DNA of 64,000 bases from Exiguobacterium sp. SL-9 (GTDB lineage Bacteria; Bacillota; Bacilli; Exiguobacteriales; Exiguobacteriaceae), in assembly GCF_004336985.1 (NCBI RefSeq), contig NZ_SJUO01000005.1, positions 62,001-126,000 on the forward strand. Direction: 5' to 3'. Below are positions 26,427-33,522 of this stretch, piece by piece (the stretch's first letter is position 1; every line of letters begins with the position of its first letter). Below the pieces are notes generated by a model. It did no database searches. It was given only the letters and a program-made list of their open reading frames with translations, and had not been told where the DNA came from. The translations under genes and the position numbers were made by a program.

Positions 26427-26473
26427 TTGTCGAGAAGCGTGTTTCACGGTATAGTGAATGAGAATGATAATCA
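26427..26473 (+). promoter_or_regulatory. Fur-regulated promoter of the flavin reductase gene
   Basis: TTGTCG (26427-26432), 17-bp spacer and TATAGT (26450-26455). The 7-1-7 Fur site TGAGAATGATAATCA (26459-26473) follows on the start point. Together with the opposite promoter it makes a divergent iron-controlled region. Confidence 0.82.
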
Positions 26474-26506
26474 GTGGCGATGGAGTTTGAAGGAAGGGTG
26501 AGGAAG

Positions 26507-27556
26507 ATGAGCGAACAAGACCTATATGATGTAACGATTATTGGAGGCGGACCGGCCGGGCTATATGCGACGTTTTACAGTGGACTCCGTGGAATGAAGA
26601 CGAAGTTAATCGAGTTTCAACCACATCTCGGCGGCAAGATCCATGTCTATCCAGAGAAGATGATTTGGGATGTTGGAGGTGTCACCCCGACGACTGGGGC
26701 CCGACTCATTGAACAGTTGGTAGAACAAGGCTTGACGTTTGATCCGACCGTCGTGCTCGGAGAGAAAGTCGAAGCGATGACGAAGAATAGCCAAGGCCAT
26801 TTCGTACTCGATACGACACACGGACAGCACATTTCTAAGACCGTCATCGTCGCGACAGGGAGTGGCATCTTACAGCCGCAAAAAATCGACATCAGCGGTG
26901 CGGAGCGCTTTGAGGTCTCGAACTTACACTATACGGTCAAATCGCTCATGGCGTTCAAAGGGAAAACGGTATTGATCTCAGGGGGCGGGAACAGTGCCAT
27001 CGATTGGGCCAATGAGCTCGAACCGATTGCCGAGCGCGTCATTTTGACGTATCGGAAAGAAGCGTTAAAAGGTCATGAGTCGCAAGTCGATAAGTTGCTT
27101 TGTGGCCGTGTCGACTGTCGGTTGCATACGCAAATCGAAGACCTCATCTCCCGGGATGGGATGACGATTCACGCGGTGGCGCTCGTCGATTGCGGGACAG
27201 GCGCGCGCGAACTCGTGGAAGTGGACGAGGTGGTCATCAACCACGGGTATGAGCAAGACTCTGCGCTTCTCGGTGATTGCGAACTTCAGATCGAGATGGT
27301 AGACGGTTTTTACGTAAAAGGCAACGCGAGTAGCGAGTCGTCAGTGCCGGGTCTTTACGCAGCTGGTGACATTTTGACGCATGAAGGAAAAGTACACCTC
27401 ATCGCGGGGGCTTTCCAAGATGCGGCCAACGCTGTCAACCGGGCGAAGACGTTCATCGATCCGGATGCTACGAAAGCGGCGATGGTGTCCTCGCACAACG
27501 AACGATTGAAGACCAAGAACCGTGATATCATCGAGCAGGCATTACAAAAGCAGTGA
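26507..27556 (+). CDS. Thioredoxin-reductase-like ferredoxin/flavodoxin-NADP+ reductase
   Basis: 349 residues with the FAD-binding motif VTIIGGGPAGLYATFYSGLRG, the NADPH-binding motif TVLISGGGNSAIDWANEL and the late FAD motif GLYAAGDILTHEGK. There is no CxxC redox pair, which separates it from thioredoxin reductase and places it with Bacillus FNR2 proteins (YumC, YcgT). YcgT is the Fur-controlled paralogue, and the Fur box here suggests the same role, supplying electrons for iron release from siderophores. The ATG at 26507 follows GAAGGAAGGGTGAGGAAG; the earlier in-frame ATG at 26480 is poorer. Confidence 0.87.
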   Translation: MSEQDLYDVTIIGGGPAGLYATFYSGLRGMKTKLIEFQPHLGGKIHVYPEKMIWDVGGVTPTTGARLIEQLVEQGLTFDPTVVLGEKVEAMTKNSQGHFVLDTTHGQHISKTVIVATGSGILQPQKIDISGAERFEVSNLHYTVKSLMAFKGKTVLISGGGNSAIDWANELEPIAERVILTYRKEALKGHESQVDKLLCGRVDCRLHTQIEDLISRDGMTIHAVALVDCGTGARELVEVDEVVINHGYEQDSALLGDCELQIEMVDGFYVKGNASSESSVPGLYAAGDILTHEGKVHLIAGAFQDAANAVNRAKTFIDPDATKAAMVSSHNERLKTKNRDIIEQALQKQ

Positions 27557-27583
27557 GGGCGTTCAAATCCCTCACTGCTTGTT
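27550..27583. terminator. Bidirectional terminator
   Basis: GCAGTGAGGG (27550-27559) pairs with CCCTCACTGC (27569-27578), followed by TTGTTTG. It lies between two convergent genes. Confidence 0.75.
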
Positions 27584-27991
27584 TGTTGTCGGATAGTCAC
27601 ATAGTTCGACGATGACGCCACCCGAATGACGGGGGTCCATATAGATGAGACGTCGGCCTTTTGCCGTCGTCCGCAACGTGTCCTCTAAAAAGGAGATGCC
27701 GTCCTGTTTGAGCGACTCGATTGATTGCGTTAAGTCGTCAACACGATAGGCGATATGGTGGACGCCTTTGCCTCGTGCTTTCATGAAACGAGCGATCGGA
27801 CTCGTTGGGCTCGTCGGCAACAACAGTTCAATCACATCGTCACCGACGTGGATGACGGCGATCTCCGTCTCGACGCCGACCGCCGTGTTCGTGTAGCGAT
27901 CGACGAGTTTCCCATGTAGGACAGTCGTGTAAAAAGAAATCGCTTCGTCTAAATCACGGACGGCGATTCCGGTATGGTCAATGTGCATCAT
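27572..27991 (-). CDS. mce: Methylmalonyl-CoA epimerase-like VOC protein
   Basis: 139 residues in the vicinal-oxygen-chelate fold: IDHTGIAVRDLDEAISFYT at the start, GVHHIAYRVDD in the middle and GGVIVELCDYP at the end, giving the His/His/Glu metal ligands. These features fit methylmalonyl-CoA epimerase, which interconverts R and S isomers. No mutase genes are near, so another glyoxalase-type role remains possible. Two adjacent ATG codons follow GGAGGGATT; the second (27988) has the better spacing. Confidence 0.78.
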   Translation of the reverse strand: MMHIDHTGIAVRDLDEAISFYTTVLHGKLVDRYTNTAVGVETEIAVIHVGDDVIELLLPTSPTSPIARFMKARGKGVHHIAYRVDDLTQSIESLKQDGISFLEDTLRTTAKGRRLIYMDPRHSGGVIVELCDYPTTNKQ

Positions 27992-28090
27992 AATCCCTCC
28001 TCAAACTCTAGTTTGACGAAACTTGAACAAAATGTCACTTCACAACGTTTTGTCAGAATCCGATATACTAAAAGAGGGAGGGACGGCGAA

Positions 28091-28462
28091 ATGAACGGAA
28101 AGATCACTCTTGGATTGATCAGTGCATTCGCGCTGGTGTCATTTGTGTTTGGACTCTCACTTGCGACGTTTGTCGATTATCGGATCAATGAAGAACAAGT
28201 CGTCCTGGAGCGATTGACGACACATAAAAAAATTGGTCCTTCCGAAATCTTGTCGACGGAAGTGGACTTTCACTTGAACGGTTCCAATTACGCCTTGCGT
28301 TTCGCAGACGAACCACACATCACCTATTGGTTCAGTGTGGCGGACCGCGAGATCCAATTCGATCGAATCGAATCGTTGGACCGACGCGATACAGGACTTA
28401 GAACCGATCTTTTTGAACAGATGCCACCGCTCGCGATGGAATCGACAAACGCTGCCGAATAA
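28091..28462 (+). CDS. Hypothetical membrane-anchored protein
   Basis: 123 residues. One N-terminal membrane helix (LGLISAFALVSFVFGLSLATF) is followed by about 95 residues, probably outside the cell, with the pattern EVDFHLNGSNYALRFADEPHITYWFSV. This may be a small beta-rich fold like DUF3139 proteins, but I cannot assign a family. The ATG at 28091 follows GGGAGGGACGGCGAA. It is a single gene with its own terminator. Confidence 0.72.
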   Translation: MNGKITLGLISAFALVSFVFGLSLATFVDYRINEEQVVLERLTTHKKIGPSEILSTEVDFHLNGSNYALRFADEPHITYWFSVADREIQFDRIESLDRRDTGLRTDLFEQMPPLAMESTNAAE

Positions 28463-28513
28463 AAACACGAAACGAACGAGTCCGCTGAAGGGCCCAGTAC
28501 GTTTCGTGTTTTT
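28461..28513. terminator. Bidirectional terminator
   Basis: AAAAACACGAAACG (28461-28474) pairs with CGTTTCGTGTTTTT (28500-28513) around a 25-base loop with a smaller hairpin. It separates convergent genes. Confidence 0.8.
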
Positions 28514-28515
28514 TA

Positions 28516-29385
28516 CTATGCAGAAGGATATGGAGTCAACTCTTTCAATAGTGTGTAAGTGCTGACAGGTGTTCGGGTTGCTTTTTGTATGAGTAGGGCG
28601 TCTCGTACGCTTGGTTGAAGCGATGTTACAGTTACCTTGACGTCCTGAAGGGTTTTCATTTTTATGTAGGATGATTGCTGGAGAAATGAGACCCCTTCTC
28701 GAACCGTAGACGAATTGCACGTCATGTGGAGCTCGTGAATATGCAAGCGCGAACATTCGATTCGGCTATACATCGTGCCTACGACAGCCCCGTCCCGTTT
28801 TAATAAATGGAACGCGCCTTGTTTTTGGTGCCATTCGTCAACGGTTCGCTCTGAAACCGGTAAGGCGCCAGGGAGAAGGCGAGCATACTGATTGCGGGTC
28901 GATGACCATACCCCGTACGTGTCTGGGTGCTCAAGACAGATTTGCCATTGCGCGAATGTATGTTTTCGGAACGGAAGTAGCGGTAAGTCATAGACCGTCG
29001 ACTCGAGGTGAGAGGTGAATCCGATGGCAGTGAAGGGATCGAGGCGTTGGAGATTCCGTTCGTTCCGGACGTTTAAAGAGACCGTTGTTTTTTGCCGGAC
29101 CTGTGAATGAAATTGATACAGCACGCGGTCAATCAATCCACGTAATGATGTGGTGTCTTTGTACGCCGCATCAGCTAAGCGAATCTGGTGGGTGGTGTGG
29201 AGGTCCCGATAATCCACGGTGACGGCGGCCACGAGATTATCCCCTAGCCAACCGGTGTATACCAAGCACTTCGGTGGGAGGCTGAATAAATTTGGGACGC
29301 GTTGAGAGGGATAAAGACTGTGTAGCAAAAATCGAAGGTGGGGTGGAAGGTGGCGACTTTCTTTGATTGTAAACGTCTGCTTCAT
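28516..29385 (-). CDS. Hypothetical protein, possibly tandem GNAT-like
   Basis: 289 residues with no membrane helix. Features include LVYTGWLGDNLVAAVTVDY, LIDRVLYQFHSQVRQKTTVSLNVRNERNLQRLDPFTAIGF (an acetyltransferase-like second half) and a later RDGAVVGTMYSRIE strand pair. This suggests two degenerate acetyltransferase folds, but no acetyl-CoA loop is clear. The ATG follows AAGTAGGATTGCTCGG. Its promoter carries a CcpA cre-like box, so expression may respond to carbon source. Codon use is less typical of the window. Confidence 0.6.
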   Translation of the reverse strand: MKQTFTIKESRHLPPHLRFLLHSLYPSQRVPNLFSLPPKCLVYTGWLGDNLVAAVTVDYRDLHTTHQIRLADAAYKDTTSLRGLIDRVLYQFHSQVRQKTTVSLNVRNERNLQRLDPFTAIGFTSHLESTVYDLPLLPFRKHTFAQWQICLEHPDTYGVWSSTRNQYARLLPGALPVSERTVDEWHQKQGAFHLLKRDGAVVGTMYSRIECSRLHIHELHMTCNSSTVREGVSFLQQSSYIKMKTLQDVKVTVTSLQPSVRDALLIQKATRTPVSTYTLLKELTPYPSA

Positions 29386-29404
29386 CCGAGCAATCCTACT
29401 TTCT

Positions 29405-29442
29405 GTATAAAATGAGATACCCTTAAATTGTAAGCGCTACCA
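29405..29442 (-). promoter_or_regulatory. Promoter with cre-like box for the 28516 gene
   Basis: On the minus strand TTACAA (29428-29433), 17-bp spacer and TTATAC (29405-29410). TGTAAGCGCTACCA (29429-29442) matches the CcpA consensus TGWAANCGNTNWCA with one mismatch and covers the -35, so catabolite repression is expected. Confidence 0.6.
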
Positions 29443-29647
29443 CATTTAAATGTCCGTATTAAATTGATGAACATTTTTTGGGAGGTGAACGCGGTGTCCC
29501 TATAAAAAATTGTCGCCATTTCTGACGAGATACCGTAAAAAATGGCTTAAGAGAAGGCGTAGACCTAGACTAAATATGTAGAGGGAATCCAGATGGGGGA
29601 GAATGAACTAGGGTGTGAGATTTGTTTAAGTTGGAAACAGTCCAAGC

Positions 29648-29676
29648 CATGTCAAATGAAAAAGACATGCTATACT
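29648..29676 (+). promoter_or_regulatory. Putative promoter with inverted repeat for the 29709 gene
   Basis: TATACT (29671-29676) is a good -10. No consensus -35 is visible; instead the perfect inverted repeat CATGTC-N10-GACATG (29648-29669) fills the -35 and spacer region and may bind a regulator. Confidence 0.45.
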
Positions 29677-29708
29677 GATGAAATAAGAAACAAGTCAAGG
29701 AGACGACT

Positions 29709-29933
29709 ATGCGATACGTAATCAGTTTTTGGTTGTTAGCAGTAGTGTTGATCGGTATACCGGATACGACGCAGGCGGAAACGAATCCGGTTGTTGTTCA
29801 TGAGAACGTCATCGTTGATGAAGCGGTAGAACTATATGAAGGGTTTCGCTCCCCGAACGAGATGGTGTTCATTTTTGTATTGATTGTACTATTGTCCGTG
29901 ATTGGTCTTGGGATTATCAATGCCATTGAATAA
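29709..29933 (+). CDS. Small exported or membrane protein, function unknown
   Basis: 74 residues. A signal-peptide-like N-terminus (VISFWLLAVVLIGIPDTTQAETN, possible cleavage after QA) is followed by a short acidic stretch and a C-terminal membrane helix, MVFIFVLIVLLSVIGLGIINAI. The mature protein would be a roughly 50-residue bitopic peptide with its N-terminus outside. The ATG follows CAAGGAGACGACT. No family is recognised. The sRNA candidate lies downstream on the same strand without a terminator between them. Confidence 0.65.
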   Translation: MRYVISFWLLAVVLIGIPDTTQAETNPVVVHENVIVDEAVELYEGFRSPNEMVFIFVLIVLLSVIGLGIINAIE

Positions 29934-29996
29934 CGTGAAAACGTTCACAAAAATGCAATATCTGGACCGGAAGCGGTTTCAAATCTATTTTATACT
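29933..29996 (+). promoter_or_regulatory. Regulatory region of the sRNA candidate (Rex- or cre-like operator, -10)
   Basis: The palindrome GTGAA-AACG-TTCAC with flanking AA (29933-29950) fits the Rex consensus TTGTGAA-N4-TTCACAA at all but the two outermost left bases. TGAAAACGTTCACA (29936-29949) also fits the cre consensus fully. ACCG-GAAG-CGGT (29966-29977) sits where a -35 should be, and TATACT (29991-29996) is the -10. The missing -35 suggests an activator. Confidence 0.55.
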
Positions 29997-30002
29997 AATG
30001 AT

Positions 30003-30109
30003 GTAGGAAGGAAGTTCTGCACCAACTCCCCTCCTCCTTTTCAGATGAACACCCCTCGTTCATATCATGTTTTGGAGTCAACCGACGCTGTCGATTGACT
30101 CCCTTTTTT
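30003..30109 (+). ncRNA. Candidate trans-acting sRNA, RoxS/RsaE-like
   Basis: A predicted transcript of about 107 nt with no convincing ORF. It has a C-rich single-stranded run CTCCCCTCCTCC (30026-30037), complementary to Shine-Dalgarno sequences. Next is a hairpin ATGAAC/GTTCAT (30045-30063) presenting ACCCCTC in the loop. It ends with a 13-bp terminator stem with one mismatch (30074-30102) and six T. Loop-exposed CCCC motifs plus a C-rich linker before the terminator are the hallmark of RsaE/RoxS sRNAs. The Rex-like operator upstream fits too, since RoxS of B. subtilis is Rex-controlled. Transcription is inferred, not shown. Confidence 0.55.
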
Positions 30110-30115
30110 GTATGG

Positions 30116-31030
30116 TTAAAATTGAATCCGTTTTTCTTTGGCGAGTCGTCGCAACCGTTTCGTTTCGTTCGCGTGTCCACGACTTTCAAGCATATTGACA
30201 TACACTTTAAACGGCTCAGAACGATGGGCGAAGAAAGGAATGTATTCAGCGAACAATTTTTGCTCGGCTTCTGATAACTGGCCGCGTTCCACGAGTAACT
30301 CCAGTTCAAGCATTTTCAAGGCTTGATAATCGGCAAGTGCGTTCTCGTCTGTGTGAGCTTTGGCTAATGTGCGGTCGCACAACGTTGTCAGGCGTTCGTG
30401 CAGCAAGTTCCATTCGGATGAGTTATACGAGTGATCGAGGAGTGTCGAGAGCAGGTCGACCCGGGTAGAGTCAACGTCTTTTGGGACATGGAGTGCGGTA
30501 TATAAGGAACGGTCGATCCAAACGGCGGTGGTGGGGGCGTCGAGTTGATAGTAATGAATGAGTTGGGATAACATCGTGGTTTGAGACAATTTTAACAACC
30601 GGAAAGGATCGCTCGTTGTGAAGAGCGGTTCTTCTCCCGCTGAAGACGACAGCAATAAAAACATTTCTTCGTACATCGTCCGGGCCTCTGGCTCGTCATC
30701 CGCGTAATAGGCTAAATCGCGAATGATTTTTTTCGCATGAATGTACCAGTTTTTCTGGTCACGTTCACTCATCACTTGGTTCGATAATAAATATAAGTGA
30801 TCATAAGCCAATTCGACAAAACGCTCGGCGAGGACGATCGCTTGTGAGAGCGAATGACGCTCGTCTGACGATTTTTGTTCTTTATATCGTGTGAACTGGC
30901 TGACCATAAAATCGATCTCTTTTTCTTCAATAACGGTTTTAGGGATGTTTCGATACATCTCGACAATCACATCACGAAGCGTCGCTTCGCCGTACTGTTC
31001 GAGCAACATCCGTAACTTCCCGATACGCAT
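30116..31030 (-). CDS. Hypothetical helical protein
   Basis: 304 residues, no membrane helix or signal peptide. It is rich in Leu, Glu and Arg with amphipathic helices throughout (such as LSQAIVLAERFVELAYDHLYLLSNQ and DYQALKMLELELLVERGQLSEAEQKLFAEYI), which suggests a TPR-like or other alpha-solenoid scaffold. I do not recognise the family. The ATG follows GAAAGGAGGGAGAGCTA, a very strong site. It stands alone and faces the sRNA candidate tail to tail. Confidence 0.7.
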   Translation of the reverse strand: MRIGKLRMLLEQYGEATLRDVIVEMYRNIPKTVIEEKEIDFMVSQFTRYKEQKSSDERHSLSQAIVLAERFVELAYDHLYLLSNQVMSERDQKNWYIHAKKIIRDLAYYADDEPEARTMYEEMFLLLSSSAGEEPLFTTSDPFRLLKLSQTTMLSQLIHYYQLDAPTTAVWIDRSLYTALHVPKDVDSTRVDLLSTLLDHSYNSSEWNLLHERLTTLCDRTLAKAHTDENALADYQALKMLELELLVERGQLSEAEQKLFAEYIPFFAHRSEPFKVYVNMLESRGHANETKRLRRLAKEKRIQF

Positions 31031-31232
31031 TAGCTCTCCCTCCTTTCAAGAGGACGTCGAACAAACTGCCTGTCTGAAGATAGGCAGACACCAATTATTA
31101 TTCCTTTCCCGCTTTCGATTCAAAACAACCCTTTCGTCTCATGCTTGAGACGGATTTTTGCGCTAACCGTTGTCAGAATGACGTTTGTCGATGATAATGT
31201 AGGAAAATCTAACCATAATAGAGGGATTGCAT

Positions 31233-32456
31233 ATGAGTGACGATCAACACTTATCACGTGTCGAACGTAGAAAACGTGAGCTCGAACGAGAACAGGCTCA
31301 GTTAAACGAACAAGCTCGACACGAAACGATACATCATCAAACAAACGAAGAAGACCTGGAAAGAAGCGAGTCGGGTAAGCAAGAAGAGGCCACACAAGGC
31401 GAGCATCCGTTTCTACACCGCGCGGACGAACAGTCGTCTGAACCAAAAAAGACAGCGCGTGACATTCGGAAATCGAAACGGAAACCGAAGTTAACCCTTC
31501 CGTTCGGAACGAAACGCAAATCAAAGCCACGTCGAGATGAGCGACGTGAACCGAGACGCCAAACACGTGAACCGGAACGAAACCATGTCAAACACGAGGC
31601 GGTCGCACCGAAAGGCAAACCTCGCCGCCGGAAGTGGAAAGGAAAACTGCTCCTGGTCATGTTGCTCCTTCTGATCGGGGTCGGTTATTTGGCAACGCGT
31701 CCCGTCACGTTTTTAGTGATGGGGAGTGACGCTCGCGTCGGAGAGTCATTATCCGGATCACGGACGGACTCTTTGCAGCTGATGGAATTTGTCCCGCGTT
31801 CACGCACTGTCCAAAACGTCTCGATTCCGCGGGACACGTATACAGCGATTCCTTGCGAACCGGATCGAGAAGGCGATAAGATCACCCACGCGTTCGCGTA
31901 TGGCGGTGCGGATTGTACGGTCGGGGCGGTGGAAGGACTGACGGAAACCTCGGTTGACGGCCAAGTCGTGATCACGTTTGAAACATTCATGGAATTGATT
32001 GACCTCGTCGGTGGCGTCAACGTCACAGCGACACACTCGTTCAGTGAGAAAGGCTTCAATCAAACGTACGAGTATACGGAAGGCGTCTCATATGCCATGG
32101 ACGGGGATATGGCGCTTGCTTACGCCCGTCACCGGAAGACAGACACGGACGGGGCTCGTTCGAACCGCCAGACCGAGGTTATGTCGGCAGTTGCCGACAA
32201 GTTGGCCAGTCCGACGGGATGGACGAAAATCCCGGCGACGTATCGTTTCATGAAAGACGAGATGGGGCTCGAAATGAACCCGTTGCAGATGGCGTCAATC
32301 GGAATGACGATGGTGCTACAACCGCAGGTGGATAAACTTCAAATTGAAGGGGAAGACGCCTACATCGATAACATCTATTACTATCAACCGACGGAAGCAA
32401 GTGTTCAAGCCATCCGTGACGCTCTCGACTTGACGGTGTGGGGAACGGTGAGATAA
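31233..32456 (+). CDS. LytR-CpsA-Psr (LCP) family wall-polymer ligase
   Basis: 407 residues. A charged cytosolic tail of about 137 residues is followed by one membrane helix (138-153) and an extracellular LCP domain. Conserved motifs are GSDAR (164-168), SRTDS (176-180), SIPRDT (197-202), HAFAYGG and the Arg-rich RHRKTDTDGARSNRQ. LCP enzymes transfer teichoic acid or polysaccharide chains from undecaprenyl pyrophosphate to peptidoglycan. C208 and the later GGADC could form a disulfide. The long basic tail is unusual. The ATG at 31233 follows GAGGGATTGC. Confidence 0.9.
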   Translation: MSDDQHLSRVERRKRELEREQAQLNEQARHETIHHQTNEEDLERSESGKQEEATQGEHPFLHRADEQSSEPKKTARDIRKSKRKPKLTLPFGTKRKSKPRRDERREPRRQTREPERNHVKHEAVAPKGKPRRRKWKGKLLLVMLLLLIGVGYLATRPVTFLVMGSDARVGESLSGSRTDSLQLMEFVPRSRTVQNVSIPRDTYTAIPCEPDREGDKITHAFAYGGADCTVGAVEGLTETSVDGQVVITFETFMELIDLVGGVNVTATHSFSEKGFNQTYEYTEGVSYAMDGDMALAYARHRKTDTDGARSNRQTEVMSAVADKLASPTGWTKIPATYRFMKDEMGLEMNPLQMASIGMTMVLQPQVDKLQIEGEDAYIDNIYYYQPTEASVQAIRDALDLTVWGTVR

Positions 32457-32535
32457 TTTCACGAAATGGGTTTGATTCTGTTCCGAAAGAGGAAATTTAA
32501 TCAAATGAACTACTCTTTTGAGGAGGGAAATTTGA

Positions 32536-33240
32536 ATGAAAGTTTTAGTCATTGGAGCAACAGGAAAGATCGGTAGACGTGTATTGAAAAGTTTAGCCAA
32601 ATCGCATCAAGTGACCGCTTTAATTCGTTATCCTGAACTACAGGCAGAGTATGAAAAGATGGGTGCACGCGTGCTCACCGTCGACGTCGAGAAAGAATTG
32701 GATAAAGGGATTCACGAGGCGACTTCGGGACAAGATGCTGTCATCATCGCAGCAACGGCAGGAGCAGATGGGTCGAGCAAGGAGATCGAACTGCTGGACC
32801 GCAATGTCGCGATGAAAGCAATCGACGCTGCTAAAAAAGAACGTGTCCGTCACGTCGTCTTGCTCAGTGCATACGGCGCGGATCAACCGGACGCGGCACC
32901 GAAAGAACATTTCAACTTCTTGTCTGCCAATAATGCGGCCGATGAGTATATCGAACATAGCGGTTTAAACTACACGATCATTTGCCCAGTGACCATTGTG
33001 GATGGGCCAGGAAAAGGCTCGATTGAGGCATCGGAAGATTTAAGTGATGCGAGTGGTGCGACGATTTCTGAAACGGACGTCGCGACGATCATTGCTGCCT
33101 CGCTTGATAATCGCGGGTTGTATGGCCGTCGAATCGAAGTGAAATCTGGCAGTACCCCAATCAATGAAGCGCTCGATTTTGATAGTCGTGGAGAAGTGGC
33201 GACCGGTGGCAGAACGACGCTTCGTCGACCACAACGCTAA
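32536..33240 (+). CDS. NAD(P)-binding atypical short-chain dehydrogenase (YhfK-like)
   Basis: 234 residues with the Rossmann motif MKVLVIGATGKIGRRVLKSL, followed by VTALIRYPE, DAVIIAATAGADG, RHVVLLSAYGAD and LNYTIICPVTIVDGPGKG. This is the NmrA/atypical SDR type with no complete YxxxK catalytic pair, so it may sense redox cofactors or act as a reductase. The ATG follows GAGGAGGGAAATTTGA. The next gene (PspC-domain) follows after 27 bases and may be co-transcribed. Confidence 0.85.
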   Translation: MKVLVIGATGKIGRRVLKSLAKSHQVTALIRYPELQAEYEKMGARVLTVDVEKELDKGIHEATSGQDAVIIAATAGADGSSKEIELLDRNVAMKAIDAAKKERVRHVVLLSAYGADQPDAAPKEHFNFLSANNAADEYIEHSGLNYTIICPVTIVDGPGKGSIEASEDLSDASGATISETDVATIIAASLDNRGLYGRRIEVKSGSTPINEALDFDSRGEVATGGRTTLRRPQR

Positions 33241-33267
33241 CGAAAATCTGGAGAAGAAGGTGTCCTG

Positions 33268-33486
33268 ATGGAACGAAAATTGTATAAAGATCCGTCTGAT
33301 CAAATGATTGCCGGTGTCTGTTCGGGACTTGGGAAATACCTCGGCGTCGATGTCACGTTAATGCGTATCATTTTCGTCGTGCTCGCCTTGTTCGGGGGTC
33401 CCGGTCTATTGATTTATATCGTCCTGGCCATCGTCATGAAAAAACCGCCATCAGAGTATGAGGCGGAGCAAGAGAATCGCTTTTAA
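33268..33486 (+). CDS. PspC-domain membrane protein
   Basis: 72 residues covering the PspC domain: MERKLYKDPSDQMIAGVCSGLGKYLGVDVTLMR followed by one long hydrophobic segment, IIFVVLALFGGPGLLIYIVLAIVM. Small PspC proteins take part in envelope-stress responses, partly by binding PspA-like proteins. The ATG follows GAGAAGAAGGTGTCCTG. A perfect terminator follows. Confidence 0.9.
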   Translation: MERKLYKDPSDQMIAGVCSGLGKYLGVDVTLMRIIFVVLALFGGPGLLIYIVLAIVMKKPPSEYEAEQENRF

Positions 33487-33487
33487 C

Positions 33488-33522
33488 AAAACGTGCTGAC
33501 CATATCGGTCAGCACGTTTTTT
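33488..33522. terminator. Bidirectional terminator
   Basis: AAAACGTGCTGACC and GGTCAGCACGTTTT form a perfect stem with loop ATATC. It serves the PspC gene and the convergent epimerase gene. Confidence 0.88.

Larger units (their letters stand above)
29386..29708. other. Intergenic stretch between 28516 gene and small membrane protein gene
   Basis: It holds a cre-overlapped promoter for the leftward gene (29405-29442) and a promoter with an inverted repeat for the rightward gene (29648-29676). Between about 29445 and 29645 I see no credible gene. A 42-codon cysteine-rich ORF at 29593-29721 lacks a ribosome binding site and overlaps the promoter. Confidence 0.6.

Noticed and set aside
29593-29721. 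A 42-codon ORF with six cysteines upstream of and overlapping the 29709 gene
   Set aside because: It lacks a good ribosome binding site, contains the -10 and inverted repeat of the next gene, and overlaps its start. Chance ORF is likelier.
31066-31087. CTGCCT/AGGCAG hairpin upstream of the 30116 gene
   Set aside because: Short stem without T run on either strand and with no known leader context, so it is not called as a terminator or riboswitch.
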